A DNA stretch of 64,000 nucleotides from Acinetobacter ihumii (GTDB taxonomy: Bacteria; Pseudomonadota; Gammaproteobacteria; Pseudomonadales; Moraxellaceae). The stretch lies in the NCBI RefSeq assembly GCF_900625095.1, contig NZ_LR130760.1, positions 1,024,997-1,088,996 on the forward strand, in the 5' to 3' direction. The notes beneath the pieces are model-generated. The model did not search any database and had not been told where the DNA came from. It saw only the letters and a list, made by a program, of their open reading frames with translations. Made by a program: the position numbers and the translations under genes. Position 1 is the stretch's first letter, and each line of letters begins with the position of its first letter. This document shows, one piece after another, positions 49,130-58,857 of this stretch.

Positions 49130-49741
49130 ATGTCAGATTTTTTTCTTAACTATGACTTAATGCCTTTTCATTTAAGTGTGATCGCGTTAATTGTTCTGAG
49201 CATGGCAGAAACCGTCGGCATCTATGCGGGTGTTCGACCGAGTACACTCATTCGTCACATCGCACCAGATTGGCTGGTTCACTCTCCCTTATTCAATGTC
49301 AAATTTTCCAAGATCCTGATTCTGGTTTTTTTACTGATTAATTTCAGTTTTGCGGGCTATTTTTTACAGCTTGCTTTTTTTGCTAAACAACATAGTTTCG
49401 TATCCCCTTTCTATCTGATTCTACCTGCGCTCATTATTGCTATTTTTTTTACTGTGTTCATGATCCACTGTCTGGATCAGGTCATCAAACCACAGCTTGA
49501 ACACCATAACACCAGTTTGCTGGGGCGACTGGCAACGATTTCCAGTGGCAATGCCAGACCTGGCTTCTCTGCGCAAGCACGTATTCGTGATGAATATGGT
49601 CAAGTGCATTATGTGCAAGTTGAACCAGAATTTGGTGAACTTGAATTTCGTTCACAGGTTATTTTAATTCGCTTTAAACAAACGCATTACATTGCTAAAA
49701 AAATTGCATTATCAAATCACTTATTTACACCAACAGAATAA
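49130..49741 (+). CDS. YqiJ-like membrane/OB-fold protein
   Basis: A 203-aa protein. Three hydrophobic segments (about residues 13-33, 62-85, 92-115) precede a C-terminal OB-fold-like domain (LLGRLATISSGNARPGFSAQ...). This matches the YqiJ/DUF1449 pattern. In E. coli yqiJ is next to the flotillin gene yqiK; no flotillin gene is here. It is the third gene of the kinase-Rieske run. Confidence 0.75.
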   Translation: MSDFFLNYDLMPFHLSVIALIVLSMAETVGIYAGVRPSTLIRHIAPDWLVHSPLFNVKFSKILILVFLLINFSFAGYFLQLAFFAKQHSFVSPFYLILPALIIAIFFTVFMIHCLDQVIKPQLEHHNTSLLGRLATISSGNARPGFSAQARIRDEYGQVHYVQVEPEFGELEFRSQVILIRFKQTHYIAKKIALSNHLFTPTE

Positions 49742-50130
49742 TCGTGTATACATTTTAATCAATAACAAAAAACACAATAGGATAATTCAAAACCTAGAAA
49801 ATATATTAGAAATATATTGCTTCACTGGAAATATATCTATTTTTATAATCCGACCAAATTAGTTGGTTATTTTAATTCGTCCAAAAATTAATTATAAGCG
49901 TTTTAGTCGGATTTAAATTCCATATACAATTGTTTTGGTCGGGATTTTATTGATATAAATGCAAGCATTTTAGTCAACTTTATTTTATTTTAATTCATTA
50001 GAAATTAAAAACACAAGTTATTGATAAATATGTAATTAACAATATATTTTTATTTTAACTGTTTTAGTTGTTTATTTTTTCATTGTTGTCATTAATAATA
50101 TACATTATTGAATTAAATAGGCTTGTATAT
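49742..50130. promoter_or_regulatory. cyd upstream region with repeated GTC motif
   Basis: 389 bp AT-rich region. A motif near TTTTRGTCGGATTT recurs at 49901, 49933 and, less well, 49968 and 50062, with an inverted copy at 49846-49858. It looks like an array of regulator sites upstream of cydP. The regulator is unknown. Confidence 0.45.
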
Positions 50131-50322
50131 ATGAGCTTAATGAAAAAAGATTTTAACCAGCGTTTAGTTAGAGAAATTGCAATCATATTAATAATTAAGA
50201 TTGTTATTCTACTTACTATTAAACATATCTGGTTTGACGCACCTACCATCCCTAAAAACTTTGACAATCAAGTTGCCGAGCGTATAGCTGGCACAAATTC
50301 CCAAATCAAGGAGACACGTTGA
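50131..50322 (+). CDS. cydP: cytochrome bd small subunit-like CydP
   Basis: A 63-aa protein with one transmembrane helix ([16 protein letters not shown]) and the [22 protein letters not shown] tail. It matches the putative small subunit CydP found upstream of cydA in Acinetobacter and related genera. The start at 50131 is the first ATG giving the [17 protein letters not shown] start; 50140 is possible. It overlaps cydA by 4 bp. Confidence 0.85.
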   Translation: MSLMKKDFNQRLVREIAIILIIKIVILLTIKHIWFDAPTIPKNFDNQVAERIAGTNSQIKETR

Positions 50323-51908
50323 TGATATCTGAAAGCGTGGTCGATCTTTCGCGGTTCCAGTTTGCTATGACCGCGATGTATCACTTTATTTTTGTTCCTC
50401 TGACATTAGGCCTAGCTTTTCTTCTTGCCATTATGGAAACAACGTATGTTATTTCTGGTAAAGAAATCTATAGAGATATGACCAAATTTTGGGGAAAACT
50501 ATTTGGTATTAACTTTGCTCTCGGTGTGACGACAGGGTTAACCATGGAGTTCCAGTTTGGTACAAACTGGGCATATTACTCACATTATGTCGGTGATATT
50601 TTTGGTGCTCCACTCGCGATTGAAGGCTTAATGGCGTTCTTTCTTGAGTCAACCTTCATTGGTTTATTCTTTTTTGGCTGGAATCGACTCTCCAAGGTTC
50701 AACACTTATGTGTAACTTGGCTGGTGGCGATTGGTTCAAACATGTCTGCCCTCTGGATTTTGGTGGCGAATGGCTGGATGCAAAACCCGGTAGGTGCTGC
50801 ATTTAACTATGAAACCATGCGTATGGAATTGACCGATTTCGCAGCATTGATTTTTAACCCCGTTGCCCAAGTCAAATTTGTCCATACGGTTTCAGCAGGT
50901 TATGTGACAGGTGCGATCTTTGTACTGGCGATTTCAAGTTACTACCTATTGAAAAAACGTGACTTACCATTTGCGCGTCGTTCATTTGCAATAGCCGCAG
51001 TATTTGGCATGGCCTCGGTTCTTTCTGTGATTTTATTGGGTGATGAATCTGGTTATGAACTCGGCGATGTGCAAAAAGCAAAATTGGCTGCCATTGAATC
51101 TGAATGGGAAACTCAACCAGCACCAGCAAGCTTTACCCTATTTGGTATTCCTAACCAGCAAGAAATGCGTACTGACTATGCCATTAGGATTCCTTATGCA
51201 TTAGGTTTAATCGCCACTCGCTCAACGGACAAAGAAGTGACGGGTATTATCGATTTGATGAAAGAACATGAGTTACGCATCCGTAATGGTATGGTGGCTT
51301 ATAGTGAGCTTGAAAAGCTTCGTGCAGGTGATCGTTCTCCTGAGCTTTTAGCCTCTTTCCAAGAAAATCAGAAAGATCTTGGCTATGGTTTGTTATTGAA
51401 GAAATATACAGAAAACGTCACAGATGCCTCTGAAACGCATATTCAAGCTGCGGTTAAAGACAGTATTCCTAACGTTACTGCACTGTTCTTTACTTTCCGA
51501 ATTATGGTTGCATGTGGTTTCTTAATGTTGCTTCTTTTCATCCTTGCGACATGGGCTGTTGCTAAACGCAATGCTGAAGATAAACCTTGGTTACTTAAGT
51601 TTGCCTTGTTTGCATTACCATTACCATGGATTGCAGCTCAAACTGGCTGGTATGTTGCAGAAGGCGGTCGTCAACCATGGACCATTGGTGAGGTATTACC
51701 AACACATCTTTCTGCTTCAAGTTTAAGTACTGGCGATGTCTGGGGTTCAATTATTGCACTTGCAGCGTTCTATACTGTATTACTCGTGATTGAAATGTAT
51801 CTGATGATCAAGTTTTCGCGCTTGGGTCCAAGTTCACTTCATACTGGTAAATACCATTTTGAAAAACAAGAAAACTCTCATTTGGTGAGTGGGGAGAATC
51901 AATCATGA
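50319..51908 (+). CDS. cydA: cytochrome bd ubiquinol oxidase subunit I
   Basis: A 529-aa protein with about nine helices. The haem b/quinol Q-loop lies around residues 245-320 and the signature is [17 protein letters not shown] near 450. It oxidises quinol and reduces O2 at haem d with CydB, working under low oxygen and stress. The start overlaps cydP and the stop overlaps cydB (4 bp). Confidence 0.97.
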   Translation: MMISESVVDLSRFQFAMTAMYHFIFVPLTLGLAFLLAIMETTYVISGKEIYRDMTKFWGKLFGINFALGVTTGLTMEFQFGTNWAYYSHYVGDIFGAPLAIEGLMAFFLESTFIGLFFFGWNRLSKVQHLCVTWLVAIGSNMSALWILVANGWMQNPVGAAFNYETMRMELTDFAALIFNPVAQVKFVHTVSAGYVTGAIFVLAISSYYLLKKRDLPFARRSFAIAAVFGMASVLSVILLGDESGYELGDVQKAKLAAIESEWETQPAPASFTLFGIPNQQEMRTDYAIRIPYALGLIATRSTDKEVTGIIDLMKEHELRIRNGMVAYSELEKLRAGDRSPELLASFQENQKDLGYGLLLKKYTENVTDASETHIQAAVKDSIPNVTALFFTFRIMVACGFLMLLLFILATWAVAKRNAEDKPWLLKFALFALPLPWIAAQTGWYVAEGGRQPWTIGEVLPTHLSASSLSTGDVWGSIIALAAFYTVLLVIEMYLMIKFSRLGPSSLHTGKYHFEKQENSHLVSGENQS

Positions 51909-53050
51909 TCGAATATGAACTCCTAAAAATTATTTGGTGGGTCTTGGTTGGCGTACTTCTGATTGGACTTGCACTGACTGACGGTTTTGATATGGGCGCA
52001 ATGATTCTGATGCCATTTGTTGGTAAAACAGATGATGAACGTCGTGTTGCCATCAATACCATCGCCCCACACTGGGATGGTAACCAAGTTTGGTTAATTA
52101 CTGCGGGTGGTGCCATATTTGCCGCATGGCCGATGGTATATGCCGTTGCCTTCTCTGGCATGTATTGGGCATTATTATTGGTCTTATTTGGTTTATTCCT
52201 AAGACCGGTAGGTTTTGACTATCGTTCTAAGCTTGAAAATACCAAATGGCGTAACTCTTGGGATTGGGGTCTGTGCATCGGTAGCTTCGTTCCAGCATTA
52301 GTGTTCGGTGTTGCGTTTGGTAATATGCTAGTGGGCGTGCCATTTAGTTTGGATGAAACCGTTCGCTCTCATTATGATGGTAGTTTCTTTGCACTACTCA
52401 ACCCATTCTCTGTGATCTGTGGTCTGGTCAGTGTGGCTATGCTGTGTGCGCATGGTGGTGCTTGGTTAATGCTACGTACCGATGGCGCATTGCACCGTCG
52501 TGCAGCAAAAGCCACTCAAATTATGGCTGCAGTCTATCTGTTATGTTTCATTGCTGCCGGAGCATGGCTATATTTTGGCAATATCGAAGGCTATACCCTT
52601 GCGCAACCATTTAATACTAACGGCGTTGCAAACCCTTTAGCCAAAGAAGTGCTGACTACAGGTAATCATGGCTGGTTAAACAACTATAGCCTGTATCCAA
52701 TTACCATGCTTGCGCCTATTGTTGGTATTTTAGGTGGAATTATCGTGGCAATTTCTGCAGGTAGAAACAAAGCAGGTTTGAGTTTTACTGGTTCTGCCTT
52801 GGCAATTGTGGGTACGATCTTAACCGCCGGTTTTGCTTTATTCCCATTCTTGATGCCATCAAGCATCAGCCCTGTTTCAAGCTTGACCATGTGGGATGCG
52901 GTTTCAAGCCATAAAACACTGGGTGTAATGACTGTAGCTGCCTGTATTTTTGTGCCGATTGTATTGAGTTATACGTTCTGGTGCTACTATAAAATGTGGG
53001 GCGTTATTACCAATAAAGACATTCAAGCTAATTCACATAGTTTGTACTAA
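51905..53050 (+). CDS. cydB: cytochrome bd ubiquinol oxidase subunit II
   Basis: A 381-aa protein with about eight helices, beginning [16 protein letters not shown] and containing [21 protein letters not shown] and [16 protein letters not shown]. It pairs with CydA. The coding frames overlap by 4 bp, which indicates translational coupling. Confidence 0.97.
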   Translation: MIEYELLKIIWWVLVGVLLIGLALTDGFDMGAMILMPFVGKTDDERRVAINTIAPHWDGNQVWLITAGGAIFAAWPMVYAVAFSGMYWALLLVLFGLFLRPVGFDYRSKLENTKWRNSWDWGLCIGSFVPALVFGVAFGNMLVGVPFSLDETVRSHYDGSFFALLNPFSVICGLVSVAMLCAHGGAWLMLRTDGALHRRAAKATQIMAAVYLLCFIAAGAWLYFGNIEGYTLAQPFNTNGVANPLAKEVLTTGNHGWLNNYSLYPITMLAPIVGILGGIIVAISAGRNKAGLSFTGSALAIVGTILTAGFALFPFLMPSSISPVSSLTMWDAVSSHKTLGVMTVAACIFVPIVLSYTFWCYYKMWGVITNKDIQANSHSLY

Positions 53051-53070
53051 GCTGACAAGGAGAATTATAG

Positions 53071-53172
53071 ATGTGGTATTTCGCATGGATTCTTGGTGTA
53101 TTGATGGCTTGTTTTGCCGGTGTTCTCAGTGCACTTTATATAGAGCATCATCAAAATTTAGATGAGGAATAA
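53071..53172 (+). CDS. cydX: cytochrome bd small subunit CydX
   Basis: A 33-aa protein, MWYFAWILGVLMACF to HHQNLDEE. It has the single helix and MWYFxWILG start typical of CydX, which stabilises the bd oxidase haems. The AAGGAG ribosome site is 11 nt before the ATG. It was found by reading the gap between cydB and ybgE. Confidence 0.92.
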   Translation: MWYFAWILGVLMACFAGVLSALYIEHHQNLDEE

Positions 53173-53176
53173 CATC

Positions 53177-53473
53177 ATGGCACAAGCAATGTCGACACCA
53201 AAGAAAAGTAAAATGCAAACGATTGCGATGGCTATTTCATTCTTGTTGGCATTGCCGCTTGCAGCCGTTTTGTTGGTTCATCCTGCACTGATGCTGGACG
53301 AACATGGTCATTATAATCACAGTGTATTAATGCTGGTAATGCTTGGCATTTCAGGCGGTTTTATTCATGGTGTCGGCTTTATTCCCCAATTCTGGTTGTG
53401 GAAATGGCTATTTAGTCCGTTTGTAGCGTGGCCATTGATGTGTGTTGGCTATTATCTCTGGCTCATTCAGTAG
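53177..53473 (+). CDS. ybgE: cyd operon protein YbgE
   Basis: A 98-aa membrane protein with three hydrophobic segments. GGFIHGVGFIPQFWLWKWLFSP is the YbgE block. It accompanies CydX in many cyd operons. Its role is unknown. It is the last gene before the terminator. Confidence 0.88.
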   Translation: MAQAMSTPKKSKMQTIAMAISFLLALPLAAVLLVHPALMLDEHGHYNHSVLMLVMLGISGGFIHGVGFIPQFWLWKWLFSPFVAWPLMCVGYYLWLIQ

Positions 53474-53516
53474 TTTTTAAAACCAAAGAACGCTAAGTTT
53501 ACCAATCCTCCTATAC

Positions 53517-53549
53517 GAAAATCGAGTTAAGTCATTAACTCGATTTTTT
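53517..53549 (+). terminator. terminator of cyd operon
   Basis: A 13-bp perfect stem (AAAATCGAGTTAA and its complement) with loop GTCA and a T run. Confidence 0.93.
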
Positions 53550-53606
53550 CTTTTGAGCGATCTAAACGATGACAGATCAATCTATGGGCTTTTTTATAGC
53601 GGTTTT

Positions 53607-53648
53607 AGCGCTTTTTATTTCTCTCTTGGTCAAAAAATAAAAAGCGCT
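53607..53648. repeat. 14-bp inverted repeat AGCGCTTTTTATTT
   Basis: Perfect 14-bp arms with a 14-nt spacer, just past the stop of the hydrolase gene on the minus strand. Each arm carries a T-rich half, so it may act as a terminator for that gene, but there is no outer T-run. Confidence 0.45.
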
Positions 53649-53660
53649 GATGAAAGAGAC

Positions 53661-54449
53661 CTAATAGTTACGCGACTCACCTTGTTCAGATAAAAAAGTT
53701 TGAATCAAACCCACAACTTCTTCTGGTTTTTCAGCATGCAACCAATGCCCTACACCTTCAATGGTTTTAATTTCAGCATTGGGGAATTGATCACGAATGA
53801 CCTGTTCATATTCAGGTTGAATATATTCAGATTTTGCTCCTTGAATAAATAAACATGGTTTATTCCAAGCTTGAATATCGTTCCATCCGGTTAAATTGGG
53901 ATATTGTTTCTCGAGTGCATCTACATTGAACAACCAATGCCCCTGATTAAATGATTTCAATAAAAACATGATCACACCATCTTGTGGGATATATTTTTTC
54001 ATAATTTCAGTCGCCTGCTTACGACTGAGTTCATGAGGTTCAGCGCGAACTGCATTGATCGCATCTAAAATATCTCGATGACGATGTCCCTGATAAGCCA
54101 CAGGACTCACATCCAAAATAATCAGTTTATCCACTCGATTTGGATAAAGCCCAGCTATTTTCATAGAGACTTTGCCACCCATAGAGTGTCCAATCAGTGA
54201 AAATTGATCAATTCCAAGTTCATCAAGTGTATCCACCACATCCTGCGCCATAATTTCATAATTCATTTCATCACTATGCGGTGATAAACCATGATTACGT
54301 AAGTCCATCTGAATAATTTTATGGTTGGTACTGAGCGCGCGAGCAATCACGCCAAGATTGGATAAACTTCCAAATAAACCATGTAACAAAACCACAGGTT
54401 TATTCATGCTGGCGTGATCGGCTTCAACAATGTGGGTATTGAGTATCAT
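53661..54449 (-). CDS. alpha/beta-hydrolase, YbfF-like
   Basis: A 262-aa protein. The oxyanion-hole HGLFGSLSNLG is near residue 24. The nucleophile elbow is IGHSMGGKVS near 89, with the later catalytic Asp and the C-terminal His in EGVGHWLHAE. YbfF-type esterases cleave acyl-CoA-like thioesters or small esters. The ATG at 54449 is preferred to the TTG at 54461. Confidence 0.88.
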   Translation of the reverse strand: MILNTHIVEADHASMNKPVVLLHGLFGSLSNLGVIARALSTNHKIIQMDLRNHGLSPHSDEMNYEIMAQDVVDTLDELGIDQFSLIGHSMGGKVSMKIAGLYPNRVDKLIILDVSPVAYQGHRHRDILDAINAVRAEPHELSRKQATEIMKKYIPQDGVIMFLLKSFNQGHWLFNVDALEKQYPNLTGWNDIQAWNKPCLFIQGAKSEYIQPEYEQVIRDQFPNAEIKTIEGVGHWLHAEKPEEVVGLIQTFLSEQGESRNY

Positions 54450-54533
54450 AAAGTTTTCCAAGTCATTTTTGCTCTAACGTTTAGACTAGCTTGGCTTTAT
54501 GTCAGGATTCAAGCAACAACTACATTTCAATAG

Positions 54534-54560
54534 CAAATATAAAGCCCTCCGAAGAGAGCT
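54534..54560 (-). terminator. terminator of purine operon
   Basis: Arms AGCTCTC and GAGGGCT (one G-T pair) with a TTCG tetraloop, followed on the minus strand by TTTATATTTG. Confidence 0.75.
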
Positions 54561-54600
54561 GTATATTTTTAACACAAGTACTAGGCTTAAATTTTTTAAT

Positions 54601-56034
54601 TTAACAAGCCCATGCTATTTGTTGTGCACGTTGCTGAAGTTTTTGTACCGCTACACGTGCCTGCGCAGCAAGTTCAAGCATATCAAGATCAGGTATTTGA
54701 TTATGTTGAATCACCGTTTTGCCACCGATTAACATATGTTTGATATTGGCTTGTCCAGCACTGGCAACCGGTCCAATCGCGATATCATGTAAGCCCCAAT
54801 ATCGTGGGTCATCCAGCTGATAAACCACTAAATCTGCTTGTTGACCAACTTGAAGTGTGCCAACATCGGATAAACCAAGTACTTGCGCGCCGCCCTTCGT
54901 TCCCCAGCGAATAACATCTTCAATGGTTGCGGCATCTGCACCCCCTTCAAATAAACCACCTTCATATTTAGGTTGAGCAAACATGCCTTTTCGGGCGCGT
55001 TGTAGCATCCATGTCGCATGAGTTTCTGAAAGCATATCTGCGGCTTCATTAGATGCAGCTCCATCTACCCCAATCGAGATGTTCATGCCTGCCTGTTCTA
55101 ACGACACTAAATCTGCAATGCCACTACCGAGTCGTGCATTGCTTTGTGGGCAATGTGCGATCCCTGTTTTAGTCTGTCCCAGCAGTTGAATTTCTTCAGG
55201 GAGTAATTTGACCAGATGTGCAAACCAGACATCTTCTCCAATCCAGTCATGTTCTGCACAAAACTGTACAGGGGTCATGCCGAATTTGGCACGTGCAGCA
55301 TCCAGATAATCGACCGTTTCTGACAAATGACTATGTAAGCGAATACCTAAATGACGCGCAAGTTGGGCCGTCTCGCGCAGTTGTGCGGGTGTGGTGGAAT
55401 GTAGTGCAGTTGTAGGTGCCATAACAATCCGTCTAAATGCCTGACCACTGTGGTCATGGTATTTACTGACCAAACGCTCAATATCCGCCGTAAATTCATC
55501 AAACTTTTCTGGACGTAATGCTTGTGGCAACTCAGCTTCAAGCCCTCGCGTCAAAGTTGCCCCGCCACGGCAAAGTACAAAACGTAAGCCCAATTGATCC
55601 GCTTCATCAAATAAAATTTCAGCGCCATCAAACGGCATATTTGGCCAATAAAGATAATGATGATCTGCAACCGTCGCACAACCTGAACGCAATAATTCGA
55701 TTAAACCAATTCTGGCAGCAAGCCTGAAAGTTTCTTCATCAAACGCCCCACGAAAACGATATGGCGTCGATGCCAGCCAAGGCGTCAGGCTTTGATTCAA
55801 GCCTTGCGGTTCACCTTTGAGCAAAGACTGAAATAAATGATGATGCGTATTGACCCAAGCTGGATAGACCACACAATCTTTGGCATCAATCACATTTTCA
55901 TCACTTAGGGCAGTTAAATTGCCCATGTCAGTGATTACACCATCTTGAATACGAATTGCACTGGCATTTGAACGTGCTGCATCACCTGTCAAACCCGTTA
56001 AAATGGTATGCGCATTTTTAATAAGATAATTCAT
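54601..56034 (-). CDS. 8-oxoguanine deaminase-like amidohydrolase
   Basis: A 477-aa amidohydrolase. The metal motif is THHHLFQSL near residue 63. Other metal/substrate sites are RLHSHLSET near 233, FAHLVKL near 266 and GVDGAASNEAADM near 320. The overall pattern matches bacterial 8-oxoguanine deaminase (TRZ/ATZ family), whose product is urate; isoxanthopterin deaminase is the closest alternative. It is last in the ABC operon, with its start overlapping the permease stop by 1 bp. Confidence 0.85.
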   Translation of the reverse strand: MNYLIKNAHTILTGLTGDAARSNASAIRIQDGVITDMGNLTALSDENVIDAKDCVVYPAWVNTHHHLFQSLLKGEPQGLNQSLTPWLASTPYRFRGAFDEETFRLAARIGLIELLRSGCATVADHHYLYWPNMPFDGAEILFDEADQLGLRFVLCRGGATLTRGLEAELPQALRPEKFDEFTADIERLVSKYHDHSGQAFRRIVMAPTTALHSTTPAQLRETAQLARHLGIRLHSHLSETVDYLDAARAKFGMTPVQFCAEHDWIGEDVWFAHLVKLLPEEIQLLGQTKTGIAHCPQSNARLGSGIADLVSLEQAGMNISIGVDGAASNEAADMLSETHATWMLQRARKGMFAQPKYEGGLFEGGADAATIEDVIRWGTKGGAQVLGLSDVGTLQVGQQADLVVYQLDDPRYWGLHDIAIGPVASAGQANIKHMLIGGKTVIQHNQIPDLDMLELAAQARVAVQKLQQRAQQIAWAC

Positions 56035-56828
56035 CAGGCTTGCTCACTCTCATGCCATTTATTCAAAAACACCTGACTCAGCATCGACATCACAATAAAC
56101 AAAACCAAACCTGTGCAGGTAATCAGAAACAATGCAGCAAACATTAAAGGTAAATCGAGCTGGAAACCCGCTTGTAAAATCTGATACGCCAATCCTGCAC
56201 TGGTTCCGCCTGTACCTGCAACAAACTCAGACACTACGGCTCCAATCAATGCCAAGCCACTGGAAATTCGTAATCCACCAAAAAAGTAAGGTAATGCATT
56301 CGGCACACGCAAACGCATGAGCACCTGCAAACGACTGGCTTTATTGATGTGAAACAAGTTCAGTAAGCCTGCATTCACACTACGTAAACCCAGTGTGGTG
56401 TTGGTCAGGATCGGGAAAATCGCGACCAGCATGGCACACACCACTAAGGCCAAGGTGGTATTTTGAATCCAGATAATCACTAGGGGTGCAATGGCAACAA
56501 TGGGTGTAACCTGAAATAAAATTGCATAAGGCATAAAACAGGCTTCAATCACACGGCTTTGCACAAATAAAAATGCAATTAAAGTTCCAATCACCACCGC
56601 ACAAATAAATGCCAACAGGGTTACCTTTAAGGTGACCCATAAACTACCAAACAATAAATCAGATTTTTCAACCAGTGCATGACCTATATCCGTCGGCTTT
56701 GGAATGAGATATACAGGTACATTTAATTGTTGCAGCACAATTTGCCACACCACAAGTAGTAAGATACCCAAAGCTAAAGGAGCTGCAATACGACGAAACT
56801 TTGGATGATTCATTAAAGGCTTAACCAT
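56034..56828 (-). CDS. ABC transporter permease, SsuC/TauC-like
   Basis: A 264-aa permease with about six helices and the BPD_transp_1 motif (GLRISSGLALIGAVVSEFVAGTGGTSAGLAYQI). It belongs to the nitrate/sulfonate/pyrimidine importer group. It starts with GGAGGAGA 8 nt upstream and overlaps the ATPase stop by 8 bp. The substrate is probably a purine (inferred from the deaminase). Confidence 0.88.
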   Translation of the reverse strand: MVKPLMNHPKFRRIAAPLALGILLLVVWQIVLQQLNVPVYLIPKPTDIGHALVEKSDLLFGSLWVTLKVTLLAFICAVVIGTLIAFLFVQSRVIEACFMPYAILFQVTPIVAIAPLVIIWIQNTTLALVVCAMLVAIFPILTNTTLGLRSVNAGLLNLFHINKASRLQVLMRLRVPNALPYFFGGLRISSGLALIGAVVSEFVAGTGGTSAGLAYQILQAGFQLDLPLMFAALFLITCTGLVLFIVMSMLSQVFLNKWHESEQA

Positions 56829-57642
56829 GATGTTCTCCTCCACTTGCTTGTTCTAAGACATCTGATAAATGAGCACATTGCTTCATAAATACATCAGACG
56901 TTCTGAAATGTTCATCACGATGCTGTGGCCCTTCAATCTGAATATCTGCAACCACACGCCCTGGACGTGCACCCATGACAATGACACGAGAAGATAAAAA
57001 CACCGCTTCATAGATACTGTGTGTCACAAAAACAATGGTCAAATCACGTTCAGACCACAAGGTACGGATATCGCTATCCAAACGATGTCTGGTAAATTCA
57101 TCTAGTGCGCCAAAGGGTTCATCCATTAACAACAAGTCAGGCTCAGTCACCAAAGCTCTTGCCAACGAAGCACGCATTTGCATACCGCCAGACAGTTCTT
57201 TGGGATAGGATTGACCAAATTTTCCTAACCCTACAGAAGTCAGTGCTGCGGCGACTTTGGCTGTGCTTATATTTTTCGAAACATGGCGCAAGTCTAACGG
57301 TAAACGCACATTGTCCTGAATATTAGCCCAAGGCATCAGAGTCGCTTCCTGAAAGACCATGGCCATTTTGCATTGTGACTGCATATCGGTTTTACCATTC
57401 CAGCGCACTTGTCCTGCTGAAGGTTTTTCCAGATCTGCAAACATTTTAAGCAAGGTGCTCTTGCCACAGCCAGATGGTCCAAGCAGTGATACAATTTCAC
57501 CGCGCTGGATATCTAAATCAAAACGCTGTAGTGCATGTGTTCCATTGGGATAGATTTTTTCTACCCCACGAACCATTAACATTGGGCTGGCAAAACTCGT
57601 GCTGGTTTCAGGCTGTGCCGCAATTGATATTGCTGAATTCAT
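56821..57642 (-). CDS. ABC transporter ATPase, SsuB/TauB-like
   Basis: A 273-aa ATPase. Walker A is GPSGCGKST, signature LSGGMQMRASLARAL, Walker B LLLMDEPFGALDE and H-loop FVTHSIYEA. It pairs with the SsuC-like permease. The start at 57642 follows GAGGGGGA. Confidence 0.9.
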   Translation of the reverse strand: MNSAISIAAQPETSTSFASPMLMVRGVEKIYPNGTHALQRFDLDIQRGEIVSLLGPSGCGKSTLLKMFADLEKPSAGQVRWNGKTDMQSQCKMAMVFQEATLMPWANIQDNVRLPLDLRHVSKNISTAKVAAALTSVGLGKFGQSYPKELSGGMQMRASLARALVTEPDLLLMDEPFGALDEFTRHRLDSDIRTLWSERDLTIVFVTHSIYEAVFLSSRVIVMGARPGRVVADIQIEGPQHRDEHFRTSDVFMKQCAHLSDVLEQASGGEHHG

Positions 57643-57688
57643 ATTAGGTTCCCCCTCTGGCATTTTATTGACTACCTAATAGATTGGC

Positions 57689-58675
57689 TCAATTTTTCTT
57701 GGCACTTGGCTTCACAAATTGTGTGGTATAAGCCGTTTTCCAATCTACTTTAGGATCCAGCAATTTGGCTTGTACCATAAAGTCACGAGTTTTCTTCCAG
57801 CGTGCATCTGTCATGACACCGATACCCATTTTTTTGGCATCTCCACCATCAATTAAGCTCAGTTGTTTCATTTGAGACAGCGCAAAAGCAAGTAATTGAT
57901 CATCCATGTTTGGATTTTCTTTTTTAATAATGGCATTACCCGCAGCAGGATTGTTTAAATAACTTTTCCAGCTTTCCATAGATGCTTGTACAAAACGGCG
58001 CATCACATCTGGCTTGGTTTGTAGAACATCATTTCGGGTCACTAAAATACCGCCGTAGGCTGGATAACCATCGTTGGCGAATAAAAAGAATTTACTCGAT
58101 GGCTCTGCTTTTCTTGCCTGAAAGACTTCAGATGTTGCATAAGCTTGCTGCACCACATTTTTACCCGCTAAAAATGGCTGCATGTTAAAGGTATAAGGAC
58201 GCGCCTGAGCATTATCTAGATTGTATTTACCACGTAACCAAGGCCACCAGCTGGCTTGTCCACTGGTCGATACCAGCACAGTTTTGCCTTTTAAATCTGC
58301 CAACGATTTAACATCGCTATGTGTGATTACCCCTTGAGGATCAAACTGAAATGGTGCAGCAATGGCTTTAATTGGGAAACCACTTTCGATTCCTTTGAGT
58401 ACCTGTAAGTCATAATTGATAATGACATCGGCTCGTTTTGCCAGAAGTAAAGTCATATTGTTGACTTGAGGACCACCCACTTTAATGGTGACATCCAGAC
58501 CATGTTTTTTATAAATGCCTTCTGCTAAAGCTTGATAGTAACCACCTTGTTCAGCCTGTGCATACCATGTGGTTTGTAGAACAAGTTTGTCATTTGCCTG
58601 AGCAAGAGTTGTGAAAAGTAAAGAAGCGGCAACGACAGCCAGACGCGATGTGCCTAAACGGTTATAAATTTTCAT
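57689..58675 (-). CDS. ABC transporter substrate-binding protein, NMT1/THI5-like
   Basis: A 328-aa protein. The signal peptide MKIYNRLGTSRLAVVAASLLFTTLAQA is cut before ND. The fold is NMT1/THI5-like (SBP_bac_9/SsuA type), with TTWYAQAEQGGYYQALAEG and KVGGPQVNNMTLLLAKRADV. Binding proteins of this group carry sulfonates, pyrimidines and purines. The ATG at 58675 follows AGGGA; the upstream frame to 58756 includes unsuitable residues. It is the first gene of the operon, behind a structured leader of about 190 nt. Confidence 0.88.
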   Translation of the reverse strand: MKIYNRLGTSRLAVVAASLLFTTLAQANDKLVLQTTWYAQAEQGGYYQALAEGIYKKHGLDVTIKVGGPQVNNMTLLLAKRADVIINYDLQVLKGIESGFPIKAIAAPFQFDPQGVITHSDVKSLADLKGKTVLVSTSGQASWWPWLRGKYNLDNAQARPYTFNMQPFLAGKNVVQQAYATSEVFQARKAEPSSKFFLFANDGYPAYGGILVTRNDVLQTKPDVMRRFVQASMESWKSYLNNPAAGNAIIKKENPNMDDQLLAFALSQMKQLSLIDGGDAKKMGIGVMTDARWKKTRDFMVQAKLLDPKVDWKTAYTTQFVKPSAKKN

Positions 58676-58857
58676 AATAAATCCCTGATGAATAGGTGAA
58701 ATCTTTTTGCTATTCATTCCAAGGAGGGAGTTTGAGTAATTTCTAAATGTCGACAAACTCTCAATACCTTTTAAATTTTATAAAGGTATTGTCCCCCTAA
58801 GAGGAACAGCTGATGCTGTAGAGCAATGTCCCATGCGACTGATCGCACTAACCGCTT
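58676..58857 (-). promoter_or_regulatory. structured 5' leader, xanthine-type riboswitch candidate
   Basis: On the minus strand several hairpins occur in order. They are GCGA/TCGC; an outer ATTG...CAAT pair enclosing ACAGC-ATCA-GCTGT and TCCTC-TTAG-GGGGA; then CAATACCTTT/AAAGGTATTG; then GAGTTTG/CAAACTC; and finally ATGAATAG/CTATTCAT beside the ribosome site. The CAAT of the outer pair is also the left arm of the next hairpin, so the two folds exclude each other. The downstream gene is NMT1-like, the family that names the NMT1 (xanthine-I) motif. I cannot confirm the motif by eye. Confidence 0.5.

Noticed and set aside
53607..53648. Transposon end or insertion sequence inverted repeat
   Set aside because: No transposase or target duplication is near; the arms most likely form a transcript hairpin.
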